This document shows positions 20,992 to 31,741 of a DNA stretch of 64,000 nt, piece by piece. Within the stretch, counting starts at the first letter, position 1. Each line of letters starts with the position of its first letter. The stretch comes from Scytalidium lignicola (taxonomy: Eukaryota; Ascomycota; Leotiomycetes): the NCBI GenBank assembly GCA_002812745.2, contig NCSJ02000118.1, forward strand, positions 57,530 through 121,529, given 5' to 3'. A program made the translations under genes and the position numbers. Below the pieces are notes generated by a model. It had not been told where the DNA came from. It saw only the letters and a program-made list of their open reading frames with translations, and made no database searches.

Positions 20992-21327
20992 GCAGGTCTG
21001 GGAAATGGATATTGTATTAGCATGGTGTTTTTTATTTGATACCCTCGGGTTCTGTCACCATTTCATCGGCGCTAGCTCTGGCACGGAAAATGTGCCTAGA
21101 TATATTTTTGATCTCGGCTGCATTTAAAAGTTTCAACAAAAGATCAGAAACTAGAATTAATGATATTTCTCAATCTCTGGACTACAGCCTAAATACGAAA
21201 CCACTTTCAAAAATATTCTCACCTCCTGACCACCTAGAAATAGCCCAAATACAAATCAAATGTTAATTTAGGACCTAGACTGAGGGGAAGAAATAACCAA
21301 ATAGGGGAGAAATAAGTGGGTCCCAAA

Positions 21328-21366
21328 CACGTGATGCGGCCGCCTATAAAAANGAACCCACACGTG
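21328..21366 (+). promoter_or_regulatory. Two CBF1-type CACGTG boxes flanking a TATA-like sequence
   Basis: CACGTG at 21328-21333 and 21361-21366 each read RTCACGTG on the reverse strand. TATAAAA lies between them at about 21345. The second box ends 8 bp before the ATG at 21374. Cbf1 boxes are typical of sulfur-metabolism genes, which suits the downstream rhodanese. Function is inferred. Confidence 0.45.
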
Positions 21367-21373
21367 ACAGTTA

Positions 21374-22678
21374 ATGGCAAACTACAACCAAATTGAGCTC
21401 GTGTCTAATCCAATTCTTCCTAAAGCCATGAAGGAAACACGTCTGCCAAAAGGAGAATCAGATCCTGTAGCTTTCAACTGTACATGTCCAGCCTCAGCTA
21501 ATGGCCTAGCTCTCCTCTTCTACCGATACTACACTGCCCCACCATGTCTCCCCGCAACACATAAAGATCAGACATTGGATCTCCAAGCTCTTGCAGGATG
21601 GCATACAGATCAGACAGCCAGACTTAATCTAGGAGGAAAGATAAGGATTGCCAAAGAAGGATTCAATATCACCGTAGGCGGAACGAAGCACGAGATTAAC
21701 TCCTATATCCAAGCTTGTCTCTCGCACTGGAGCTTTGCCGGACTAGAACTCCAAACTGAAAAGCAGCAAAAGGCCTTCTTCAAACCAAGTGAGGGAGCTT
21801 GTGCATGTGCATTTGGTGGCGCACCTGCAAATGTCCAGATCAAATCCGAGATCACACCCATGGGAGTAACAGACTACCTACCTGCATCATGGGATAAAGT
21901 CGAAGCACTCCCCCCAGCTGTATTCCATGAGAGGTGTAAAGCTCAATCTAGTCTCTTGCTAGACGTGAGGAATTACTACGAGTCTAGAATCGGGTATTTT
22001 ATTGATCCAAAGACTGGAGAACCTGCTGTACGACCACCCATCAGGAGGTTTTCTCAATTCCCTCAGTTTGTAAAAAGGGGGTTGTTTGATTCCTTGGCTC
22101 CAAAGACTGGAGAGGGGCAGGAAGGTAGACAGATATTGACTTATTGCACTGGGGGTATCAGATGCGAGAAGGGGGTGAGATGGATGCAAGAGAATGCCGA
22201 GATGAGGGATGGCGATAAGATTTGCACTTTACAGGGAGGTATTGCTGCGTATCTGATGTGGATGGACGAGGAGATTGCACAGGGGAGGAAAACTGCTGAA
22301 GAATCTCTATTCAGGGGTCGTAATTACGTTTTTGATGCAAGAGGATCTACTACGTTGACTTCGGAGATGTTGGATCCTGTTTCGACTTGTCATACATGTG
22401 GTGAGTTGTGTGACAGGTTGAGCAAGTGTCGCTCTAGGGGATGCCATCTTGTTTTAGTCATATGTACTAAATGTGAGGCGGAATCTGACCCCAGGTGTTG
22501 TGAGAATTGTCTCGGTTTGGATTCTATGGAGGTTGTGAAAAGTACAGGGCCTAGGCCAATTTGTACTTGCGAGAAAGAGAGGGAGGCTATGCTATGGGGT
22601 TCCAACCGATTAAATCCGCAAAAGAGTAAAGGAGAAAAGCTGCACAGAGAGACAAATCCGATTCCTTTCAGGAAATAG
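21374..22678 (+). CDS. TrhO/TSTD2-type rhodanese (possible tRNA uridine hydroxylase)
   Basis: A single 434-residue exon. The N-terminal ferredoxin-like domain has ALLFYRYYTAPPC and GGKIRIAKEGFNITVGG, as in TrhO/YceA. The rhodanese domain follows with SLLLDVRNYYESRIGYF and the active loop YCTGGIRCEKGVRWM. Cys258 is the predicted catalytic Cys and Cys263 the second conserved Cys. LQGGIAAYLMW follows. The C-terminal third is a Cys-rich zinc-binding region (CHTCGELCDRLSKC, CTKCEAESDPRCCENC). Bacterial TrhO makes 5-hydroxyuridine at tRNA U34, and eukaryotic homologues are TSTD2-like; the fungal function is inferred. A TATA-like sequence only about 25 bp before the first ATG raises the possibility that Met19 (21428) is used instead. 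A GC-box pair and TATA precede it. Confidence 0.85.
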   Translation: MANYNQIELVSNPILPKAMKETRLPKGESDPVAFNCTCPASANGLALLFYRYYTAPPCLPATHKDQTLDLQALAGWHTDQTARLNLGGKIRIAKEGFNITVGGTKHEINSYIQACLSHWSFAGLELQTEKQQKAFFKPSEGACACAFGGAPANVQIKSEITPMGVTDYLPASWDKVEALPPAVFHERCKAQSSLLLDVRNYYESRIGYFIDPKTGEPAVRPPIRRFSQFPQFVKRGLFDSLAPKTGEGQEGRQILTYCTGGIRCEKGVRWMQENAEMRDGDKICTLQGGIAAYLMWMDEEIAQGRKTAEESLFRGRNYVFDARGSTTLTSEMLDPVSTCHTCGELCDRLSKCRSRGCHLVLVICTKCEAESDPRCCENCLGLDSMEVVKSTGPRPICTCEKEREAMLWGSNRLNPQKSKGEKLHRETNPIPFRK

Positions 22679-23352
22679 GGGTTGAGATCAAATCTGTGGG
22701 CATGTTGAAGCTTGAAGCTTGAATGAGTGTGCTGACCATGATTTCTTAAAACCTTTATATGTGGGTAGGCCCTCGAGAATCACTAATTCACAAGATGTGC
22801 ACTGTCGAGAGCAATATGTCAAATATCTCCATTGCAAGCAAAGTATACAATTCGTATACTAGTTTGTTTAGCTGATGGTAGACATGCCCTAGAGGGGATT
22901 GATGATTCGGAATGCTCCTAGAATAGACTTGATCTGAGTACTTCTATATAGAAGATCAACCATCAGCGCTACACGATGTTTGAATATATGCCATAACAGG
23001 TCATATTGCTCATAGCTTAAACTCTATACTCCAGCCACGCATTAGGCTCGGCCAATTATGGATGAGCTTCTATTATATGTTGAGGAAGATATCCTTGAAA
23101 TAGCAATGCTATTTTCAAGAAATATAGCCTTGCTATTAGCTTAATGTCCAAAATCATAGTTTTTTTCGGAAATTTGACCATACCTCAACAAAGAATGACA
23201 AATTCGTAAAGTTTCTTCAGCCCTAAGTCATCCTTTTTAAAGAGTAACATCAAACCAAGATTGAAAGCCCCGAAGCGGCTCGGCAGCAACAGATACTTCG
23301 GATCTGCTGTATTTCACCCAAGTACAACTCAGTACTGGATCTGGATATACAT
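22679..23352. other. Intergenic, AT-rich
   Basis: Convergent 3' flanks of the rhodanese and the Zn2Cys6 gene. No gene seen. Confidence 0.5.
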
Positions 23353-25698
23353 CTAGGGTGGCAATTGGTTAAACTCCATCCATGGCCCTTGTGTCCAATC
23401 GATACCATTCAGCCAATCCATACAATCCGCTTCATCTAAGGGAGGGAACACCGATTCAAGTGGAACATCATCATTATTATTCTGGGTCGTATTTTCTTCC
23501 CGCTCTTCAAGCACATGATCCATGATTCTTCCGATGACCTTGTTCAGTCGCGTTGCAAGCTTATAGTTGCCATGTGTAGGTTTGATCCACTCTAAGAACC
23601 CTTTGAACATCATTAATTTCTGGATAGTGTCGGATCGAGAGAAGCGCAAGGAGCTCTGGCTGGGTTTCTTAGATTGCTTAAGCAGCTCCACACAGAGGAC
23701 ACCAGCACTAGGGACTCCATAACAGGCCACCTATATCAACTTAGTTTATATCGAGAAGGGGAATAACAACGGATGAGACTTACAAACCAGTCAAACTGGT
23801 AAGCGAAATCTAGAAGGTGGTCCCTTTTAAGCCAGAACATGTTAGTAATATCTATGATCTCCATAGAAATATCCAGAAGGCCTTGCCCATTAGTCAATCC
23901 TCGAGCAACTGCTACACGGTCAATAAGGAACCTGCACTGCAAAAGATCAAGCATAGATACTGCTTGACACAATAGTAATCTGCCAGTGCTACTCTTTGGC
24001 TTTCCGTCTTTATCGTAATATTGGGCTTTCTCAGGAGCTAAGGAGTGTACTTGGAGACACCGCTTATGCAAATCGCTATATTCAGTGAGCTTAGTTCTTT
24101 ATATAAGTAGTATCTGACATACCTGATGCCGGCCGCTGTTACAGGCACATTTATACCAAGAGATAGTTCTAATATCTCTTCCCGGATAGGTGCCAATAAC
24201 AACAACACCCGAAGTGAAGTCACCTGGTAAAAGTTTTCTGAGGTATTCCATCCCTGGCCATCCAATTTACTAATTGCCAACGCTAGTTCGTCTCGTGGAC
24301 CAAACAATTCATTGTTACCCAAATCAAGCGGGAGTTGGAAATTACAATAGAGCCTCGTCAAACCTGGTGGCACTCCTGTTAATGAACAGTGGACCTTGTC
24401 CAAGAGGTATACTGAGCAGAATACCCGCCTCCGGTATTCAGTGGCTGGTGTGACTTGACTTGAATCATAGTCAGGAAGACGATGAAGACCAGCTGCTATA
24501 GTAGTCGTGATCATATCAGCATGGCGACGTCGCGAAGAATAATCTAGTTTAGGGTTAATGAGGATGCTGGATAATTTAATTTAGATTTACCTTCATCTCC
24601 TATACAAGTACTTTCCAGAACCAGTATGCTAATGTTTAGAGCAACAACGAACTCATTTATCGTATCGGTACATTCACACATCTTAAGGCATATATCAGCA
24701 CACTCCTTCATTCTCCAAGCTGCTTCCTTTCTGTTGCGCCCATAGACCCCGGGTGTCTTGAACATGGGGTCTCGATCTTGTAAGGATAGGTAGGCCAAAC
24801 CGAAGAAGCAGAACAGTAACCCAAGTACTTCCAATCGTAGATTGAGACCCACGAAGGTGTTCAACCATTGTAAGCCATCCGTAGGCGCTGGTGGTAATGG
24901 TGATTCTTCATTTTTGAAGAGAACTCGGGCAATTATAGCCAAACTGTCTAAAGTGCGAGGTAGTTTGAGATGTTCTTCAAATGACGACCATAAAGCAGCT
25001 ATACTGTGCCGTATTATGACCTCGTCCATGCTTATATCATATAGGATTAAGTCAAATGTGACAATCAGGCGCTCGCACACTTCTCTAGGGGGTATATACT
25101 GCAATGCTTTTATGATAAAGTCCATACGAGTACCTGGTGCTGTATATATACTCGCGCCAAGTATCGATTCACCAAAATCCGAATCCGAGTAGCTCGCTCC
25201 ATATTCCCCAACATCTAGTAGGTCTCCTTGAAACTTTGTTCGGTGTTCATTGAAGACAGCTAAGAGGCTTGTTGGACCATGATAAGCGGAGGATCGTTGG
25301 AATACTGTATCCCCAAGGCCTAATGAGCCAGAACTAATGCTGCCAGCGGATTCCTGGCTAGCAGGCTGTATCTCTGGCATACTCCCTGTATTGTTTAGGT
25401 TGGGAGAGTTAATAGGTGTTACAGAGACACCTGATATATGAGAAGGATATTTTGTGGAGTTAGTTGTATCGGAAGTTTTCATAATTTCTATCCGTCCGTT
25501 TGTCAAATCTGACCTAGATGTAGGTCTGGTTCGGGTCATTGGTGCTGGGTGATACACACAAGCCGATGTGATCTTTCTTCTCACACATCGTCCACAAAAA
25601 GGGGCAGAATGGTCGCAGGCCATTTTGCCTTTTCGGCAAGGTTCACAGGCTTGCTGCTTGCCATTTCGACGGCGACCAATACTTTGATATTGCAACAT
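23353..25698 (-). CDS. Zn2Cys6 fungal transcription factor
   Basis: Four exons joined by short GT-AG introns near 24590-24543, 24122-24074 and 23780-23730. The start ATG at 25698 precedes RRRNGKQQACEPCRKGKMAC. The binuclear cluster is Cys18-x2-Cys21-x6-Cys28-x6-Cys35-x2-Cys38-x8-Cys47, with basic residues between. A Ser/Thr-rich linker follows, then a long helical middle-homology region (LEVLGLLFCFFGLAYLSLQD; RRRVFCSVYLLDKVHCSLTG, typical of PF04082). The tail is acidic, ending WMEFNQLPP with several Trp (CMDWLNGIDWTQGPW), a plausible activation domain. The target is unknown. Neighbours on either side (a rhodanese and two kinase-fold pseudogenes) give no pathway, and no biosynthetic cluster is next to it. 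Confidence 0.88.
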
Positions 25699-26421
25699 TA
25701 TTGGGCCATAACAGTCTACAGTCAACAGAATGATGCTGGCCTGTTGCAGGGTCGAGGTTTATTAACATTAAACCACTTTAGATTGGTACTCCAAGAGTGA
25801 TAAGGCAGGTCCCTTTACAAGCAAACAACAATCTATTCAACCTTCCTTGCCCAGAAGACCGTGGCAAAGAGCTATTTAGGAAATCCCGAATGAAGCCATG
25901 GAAAGCCGACTCTTTAATTATAAAACCTGCGAAGTCGGAAGTCAGGAACAAAATATCTATACAAGATTTATGTATTTTAACAGATCATAAGGACAAGGAC
26001 ATGAGGCTAAAAGCGACGTATAGGAAAATCGAGAAAGGACGAAGGTCGCGCGCCTAACGAATCGCAACGGAACGGATTTTTGGCTAATCCGAACCGTAAC
26101 CAAACAACCGGATTTAATTATTCATTCAACGAATAAACAGATTTTAGCTATTCTTAATTAGGAAAGCGGTAAGCTAAATATATAAATAAAAGTTGCAATA
26201 TATCTATCATCTCAACTTCTACTTCCGTATATATATATATATATCTTTGGAATCTTTAAGTAAAAGTCTACGAAATAGTATATTAATTATAATGTTTAAA
26301 GTATTTAGATTAAATATTACAAACATTACAAATATTTGAATTGGTTATCTCAGTGCTCTTCCCTCTGTACTCCATCTAGTCTGCCATCCTTTTATTCACA
26401 TTATCCAATTTTCACCTCAAC
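25699..26421. other. Divergent intergenic, AT-rich
   Basis: Upstream of the Zn2Cys6 gene and of the APH pseudogene. Strongly AT-rich after 26080, with a (TA)n run at 26228-26244. No gene. Confidence 0.5.
26228..26244. repeat. (TA)n microsatellite
   Basis: About eight TA units in the AT-rich spacer before the APH pseudogene. Confidence 0.8.
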
Positions 26422-27313
26422 ATGCCTCAACAGAAAACGTCCTCACTTAAGACATATTTCGACGAGATAGCCGAGACGAATGGTGATGATGAATGCAGGG
26501 CTTGGTTGAATATGGGTTTCGATTCAAAGGCTGAATTAGCAAGTTTTGTTGCTAGTCGCCGAGAAGGAAATGGATCTGGAAAGTATGTTGGCTTCCTTAA
26601 GGGTTCCTTTAACTTCAGCTTCCGTTTTAACTTCAGCGATGGAGGACCAGACGCCATTATTCGGTTCCCAAAATCAGGACACACAGCTACAGCTCTAAGG
26701 GATAAAAAAGTCACAAACGAAGTCCAGATTATGGAATACCTTAGCCAACACACTACTATTCCTCTCCCTCATGTACATAGCTGGGATTTAACTGCGGAGA
26801 GCCCACAACAATTTGGACCATTTATTATTATGGATTATATTGACGGGCTGCTTTTGTCGACTGTCCTAAAGCAACCAACTGAAAGCGATCAAGACGACGT
26901 AGTTCTAAACCCAAATATCGATAGCACAATATTAGACAAAATCTATTATCAAATCGCCAATTATATGCTTCAACTTTCCCAACTTACGTTTACCCGCATC
27001 GGAGCTGCGAGCATTAGAACGAATGGAAGAAGAGTAGGCATTAAGGAGGAAGCAATTTTGTAGGCCACCTCTTTCTACCCGGATGCGTGACTCCTGGAGG
27101 ACTGGGCGTTTCTGGTTCGATTATGCAGCAAGGAAGAGTTTTGAGGTGGATGTTGTTTATTGGGCTGCACTACATGACAGCGGCACTAGTATTGAGTTGC
27201 TTGACGATAAGGCGCGTGCAGAGATGGTGTCGTTTACCCAGGCAAAGATGGAGCAGCTGAGGGCATATAATGAGGAGTGTACTACTCGGTTTTCTAATAA
27301 AGGTAGCGGATGA
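26422..27313 (+). pseudogene. APH-family phosphotransferase with its catalytic core deleted
   Basis: The ATG at 26422 opens 213 residues of a fungal aminoglycoside-phosphotransferase-like N-lobe: FLKGSFNFSFRFNFSDGG, AIIRFPKSGHTATALRDKK, NEVQIMEYLSQHTTIPLPHV, FGPFIIMDYIDGLLLSTVL. It ends at a TAG at 27061. Twenty bases later, in another frame (27083-27313), comes what looks like the C-terminal tail of the same family: MRDSWRTGRFWFDYAARKSF, EVDVVYWAALHD, then LLDDKARAEMVSFTQAKMEQ. The middle of the family, with the catalytic HGD-type loop and the metal-binding Asp, is missing. An internal deletion with frame loss is the simplest reading. Such proteins are small-molecule or protein kinase-fold enzymes of mostly unknown substrate in fungi. 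As it stands the product cannot be active. Confidence 0.75.
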
Positions 27314-27578
27314 CTGGAGTTTCCATATATGACATTTGAGCAATGTAGTAGTCCACAACGTAAACATAGAGATGCTACACTTGCGAAAGGGGATACCGCG
27401 ACTTTGGAAGATGCTTTTCTAAGCTGTGCACCACCGCATGCCCAGCAGCGTGGCGGCCAGCACCAGGCTGTGGATGTGCAACGCATCGGGGAACAGTTAA
27501 ATCCCTACATAAGTAGGAATAGAATAGACCACCAGTTTTGACACCGGAAACGCCTAAAACGGAAACGTCCCTTAATAT

Positions 27579-29326
27579 CTATATTTTACGATCAAACCAC
27601 GGATTATTCTTTAACTCCTTGGCCGTCGCCCGCTCCTCCGGGAGCCAGCAAAGCATCCTTCTCATGAACTTGAAGAAACGATCCGCTTCCTCCTCCGGGA
27701 TACACGCTGGCATTTCACTCCTCCAACTTCGTGTGTAAGGTATTAAATCTTCACGTACAAATTTGCCTAAACGTCGATCAGTAACAGGCAAGACAGGAGA
27801 CAATGTTTTAACCCGACGTACCATTATTATTGAAAAACGGGCCGCCATAAGATTCGGCAGCATTGCTACACAATCTACCTTCATGGTTCAGCGCCTTAGG
27901 ACTCCAGTGCTACTGCCGCATATCTCTCTCGCGCTGTATAAGCACGGGTGGTACAGGACCAAGTAATGCGATCATTTCTGCTAGGTGTTGCACTGCAGAA
28001 TAAGAGTGTGGGTTGTTCTGCTGGAATAAACTCTGGCCCCCCAAGAGATCCCACACCTGCAATAGATACAGAATAAGCAAAGCTAGATTAGAAACCAGGA
28101 AGTGCTCACCATAATACCAAAATTCCATATATCGGCGCTATACGACCATCCAGTACCGAGCAGAACTTCTGGGGCGTGGTAATCGTTAGGTTGTATCGGG
28201 TGGACAAGCGGCCCAGGCTTATCACCCCGCTGTGCGAGACCAAAGTCCGTGATCTTTGGATACATCTTTTTCAAAGCGTCGTTGCCGTCAATCTGCCCAA
28301 AGTCGTTGTGACATTGATACATTGTCCGATCACCAACACGTTTCCGGGCCATAGGATGCATGGCTTGCCCCTGGACAAAGGATTCAATAATCGACTGGTC
28401 CTCGAAAGTTACCATGATATTATCCAATTTCAAATCTGGACGAATTTACTTAGTACTAAATCTATAGAAGGAAGGCCGTGAGTGCTAATAACGAAGTACC
28501 TGTGTGGATGACGTGGCATGCTGAATGTAAATAATCCAGGCCTTCTAGGAGAATTTGGAGATGAGTCTTGATCAAAGGCAACAATTGACGAGTGACCATG
28601 TCTTCGCCGCCGACTCGCCTTCTGAATAACCAGAGCGGTTCTCGCATCGGTTCAAAAACTAGAGAGAGATGTGTAGATCCTGCAGGTGAATCAAGACCGA
28701 AACTCTCGATTGCTGTCGCAATGATGGCACGTCCACGGTGTTCGGTGCTGGCATAGGAAATATGGATATTCATGTCCAACTCATGTCTGATATCCTCTTC
28801 CTTCGAATTACAAGTGCAGATTTTGATGGCAACATATTTGTTCTGTTTCAACCAACCTCCACTAGGAAGAGCATGTTAGAGAGCTATAAAGAGCATCACT
28901 CTACATATGAGCATATCCGGAAGTGGCGAGGCAGGAAGCAGAAATGAGAACGTGCGAGCGTAATAATTAAATCCGACGAAGGAGAGAAACAACAATAGGA
29001 GATCTCAAATTACCTGCAAATGTCGCGTGCAAGCCAGACAGTTGACGATGATCCCCAGCCGATCTTGGCCTTCAATTCGTACCTGTAGTTTAGCACGTCC
29101 CCTGGATTCGCAGGGTAGAGTATTGTGACCTGTAACCGGGGATATTCTCTTCATCTACAGGAACACCGAGCGGGAGCGATTCGGGCAGCGGAGACGACTG
29201 CGATCCGAAAGCCTGACGACCTCTACCTCTGAAAATGGTCTGCATGTTGGCAGGCGCGCGGATGTGCCTGACGCGATGGGATTGACATGTACCACGAATA
29301 ACATAATTAAGAGCTGGCCATGACAT
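27579..29326 (-). pseudogene. SRPK-like protein kinase with two lesions
   Basis: Five exons read as an SRPK/CMGC-type kinase. The N-terminus from 29326 (MSWPALNYVIRGTCQSHRVR) leads to GVPVDEENIPGYRSQ, the usual SRPK entry. Then come NPGDVLNYRYELKAKIGWGS with STVWLARD (Gly loop), NKYVAIKIC (Lys), HVIHTDLKLDNIM (catalytic Asp, intron inside), ITDFGLAQ, YHAPEVLLGTGWSYSADIW, VWDLLGGQSLF and a C-terminal FMRRMLCWLPEERATAKELK. Lesion 1: between GYRSQ and NPGDV the frame shifts by one base (about 29120). Lesion 2: an in-frame TAG after RERDMRQ (about 27905), with recognisable kinase (HWSPKALNHEGRLC) continuing in the same frame. Splice sites are otherwise intact. SRPKs phosphorylate Ser-Arg proteins, and fungi carry many divergent copies. 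Probably a recently dead copy; sequencing error could explain one lesion. Confidence 0.7.
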
Positions 29327-29537
29327 GGATGGAAAGCTGGCTAGAGAGAAAGGGAGCGAAATAGGGGTTGGTTGGACCTTAGCGGTTGAAATCTCACCGT
29401 TTACTGCTGTTTAGCCACGCATTAACAGCATAGAGTTCTATTATGTGGGGTGAATCCTTTTAACTTAAGAGCATTATTACACAAACTGCGTAATTATAAA
29501 TTTAATTGTTATGATGTCTGGTGATTTTTAATCTAAT

Positions 29538-31285
29538 CTAATGCTCGATGTATTTCTTAAGACCTCTTAGCCTCTCCTTCGCCTTATCCAAAATATCGTC
29601 ATTTTTGCAGACTGCAAAACGCAACCAATCGGCTCCAATGTATGCATTTGCATCAGTGTAGAATTCGGTAGGTGGAATAGCTGCAACGCCGACCTCCTGA
29701 ATTAGGAACCAACTTAACTTGAAATCTCGTGGTCGGTCCTTGACTTGATCTGGGAAGGGGTAGTTATCGGGCAATTTGACCTTCTTCAGGTTGGCAAGGA
29801 CGAAATATCCTCCATCAGGATCTGAAAATGGTACGTCCAGCTCCTTCCAGATTTCGTTAAATCGATCCATTTTACCCTTCATTTCCTTTTTGGACTCGTC
29901 CCAAAAGCCAAGGCCGTCTGCTTTCTCAAATCCAACTGCCGCAGCTTCTTGAAGAGGGGATACTGATGAATAGCATATTCTTGTGTGCGCAGCTGCTGCG
30001 TACTTGATGAGATGTGGAGGACCAATGAGATAACCTACACGCCAGCCAGTGGCATAAAAGATCTTTCCGGCGGATCCAACAGTAATAGTGAGTCGATCGA
30101 TTTCAGGGGACAATGTGGCAATTCGAGTAAAAGGAGTATAATACAGACGATCATAAACCTCATCAGAGAGAATTATGATGTTGTGTTTGACACAGAGCTC
30201 GCCAATCCTTAGGAGTTCTTCCTTAGAGAAGACTTTGCCGATTGGATTATGAGGGGTGTTGATGACAATCATTTTTGTTTTAGGATTTATGGCCGCTTCC
30301 AGTTCTGCAAAGTCAATGGTCCATTCACCGGCAGAAGTATTTTTCGTGGCTCCTTCAGGAGGTGGATGAAGAGGAACATATACGACTTTGCCACCGGGCA
30401 TCTCAATGTTGCTTATGTATCTAGAAGATGTTAGCGATAATAAGTGTGACAAAGAGGGAAGATCAAAAGCATTACTGATCAAAGAATGGTTCAAACACGA
30501 TGACCTCGTCACCTTCTTCAATGAAGCCCATAAAAACACTCAGCATACCTGTGTCGAGGTTAGAAATTAGAGTCGCCTTTTTAATGGTGCAAGCTCACCT
30601 TCATTTGCTCCCGTAGTGACAGTCACCTCAGTGTTGGGATCCAACTTTCTGCCAAAAAATGGCGAGTAGGACTCTGCAATAGCTTGCTTTAGCCGTGGAC
30701 GACCCCTTGTTGGTGAGTACTGGTTACAATCGACCTGGTTGAGTGCATCCTTGGCTGCATCGATAATAAATGGAGGCGGGTTGTAACCAAAGAATCCTTG
30801 GCCAAGATTGATGATTGGCTGGATTGGAGATGATGCGGCTGCTTCGTTGACAATTGTCCTTCATAGCTGTTAGAATCTCGCCTGAGTCATACGCTAAGAC
30901 GAAATATATAAGGTAGAGAAGATATACTGAACTTAAGTCTTCTATAGCTTTTCGAAGAGAGACATATGCCAGCTGAAAAAAAAGCACAAACAGAGAAGGG
31001 TGGGGAAAGTTTCAGGCTCGCAACTCAAACACAGAATGAACTCATCCTCAGAAAGTTTGAAGTTATAGAAAATTAAGACTTTCACAATTGTACTAAAACC
31101 AGGAGCTTTTCTACATACCAGACATCTTGCTTGTTCGTAGCAACTCGAGCCGCGGGCGTTGGATCCATCTTCCTCGTTGCGGGTTGCGAAGGATGATAGT
31201 TTCTTCTGGAACCGATGCCGGCGATAAATGAAGAAGCTCTGGAGGGGCGNCGCGCCGGAAGAATTGAGGCCAAAAACTTCCTCAT
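29538..31285 (-). CDS. BNA3: Class I aminotransferase, kynurenine/cysteine-conjugate type
   Basis: Four exons: 31285-31119, 30858-30599, 30548-30476 and 30420-29538, giving 460 residues. The N-terminal 40 residues are Arg/Ser-rich without acids (RKFLASILPA, RPSRASSF, GSRRNYH), like a mitochondrial presequence; a second Met (KMDPTPAARV) could give a cytosolic form. Core motifs are GQGFFGYNPPPFIIDAAK, YSPTRGRPRLKQAIAESY, FEPFFDQY, NTPHNPIGKVFSKEEL, LSDEVYDRLYY and SAGKIFYATGWRVGYLIGP (PLP-binding Lys). These match kynurenine-oxoglutarate transaminases such as yeast Bna3, which turn kynurenine into kynurenate. Splicing VW to TIVNEAA fixes the 260-bp first intron. An N at 31250 sits in CGN, so the residue is Arg whatever the base. 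Divergent from DSC3. Confidence 0.88.
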
Positions 31286-31741
31286 AGACTATGCCGTGCC
31301 CTCTTTATATTAAAAGAAGATGAGGTAAGGCACCGTACACCGAGCAGACAAATCACAAGCAAACTAAGAAAGGAGGGTCTTTTGACGTGATGACTGAACT
31401 TTTGTCGTTGGATCTCAGTGAGAGTGCCTTTTGAGTGGGCTGGCATCATCAGGGGTGTCGATGTTGCAATCGTAGTGATAGGAGGACCCCGCCATGGTAC
31501 CCGGGTACGGGGGTGGCGTTAGCCGATAGTCATTAAGATTAGATGCGTCCAGAGCTGTATCAACGTCACCTCGTCTCTTGCCCCGTTCTTGCAATACCAA
31601 ATTCTCGTTATATCTGCTCACAACTTGGTGACTATCTATCAGCGCCAGATACGCGTTCAAGCGAAGGAAAATGCTATTAGCGGTTTGATGCGATTCTGTT
31701 TGCTTTCAAAAGAGGACACTGTCCTGTAAATCCTCGCTCAT
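31286..31741. promoter_or_regulatory. Shared divergent promoter region BNA3/DSC3
   Basis: 456 bp between two opposed ATGs, with no gene of its own. It probably contains both promoters. Confidence 0.5.

Noticed and set aside
30735..30987. Extra exon in the BNA3 first intron
   Set aside because: The LAYVSLRKAIEDLSS stretch can be open, but splicing VW directly to TIVNEAA restores the conserved family sequence, so this is intron.
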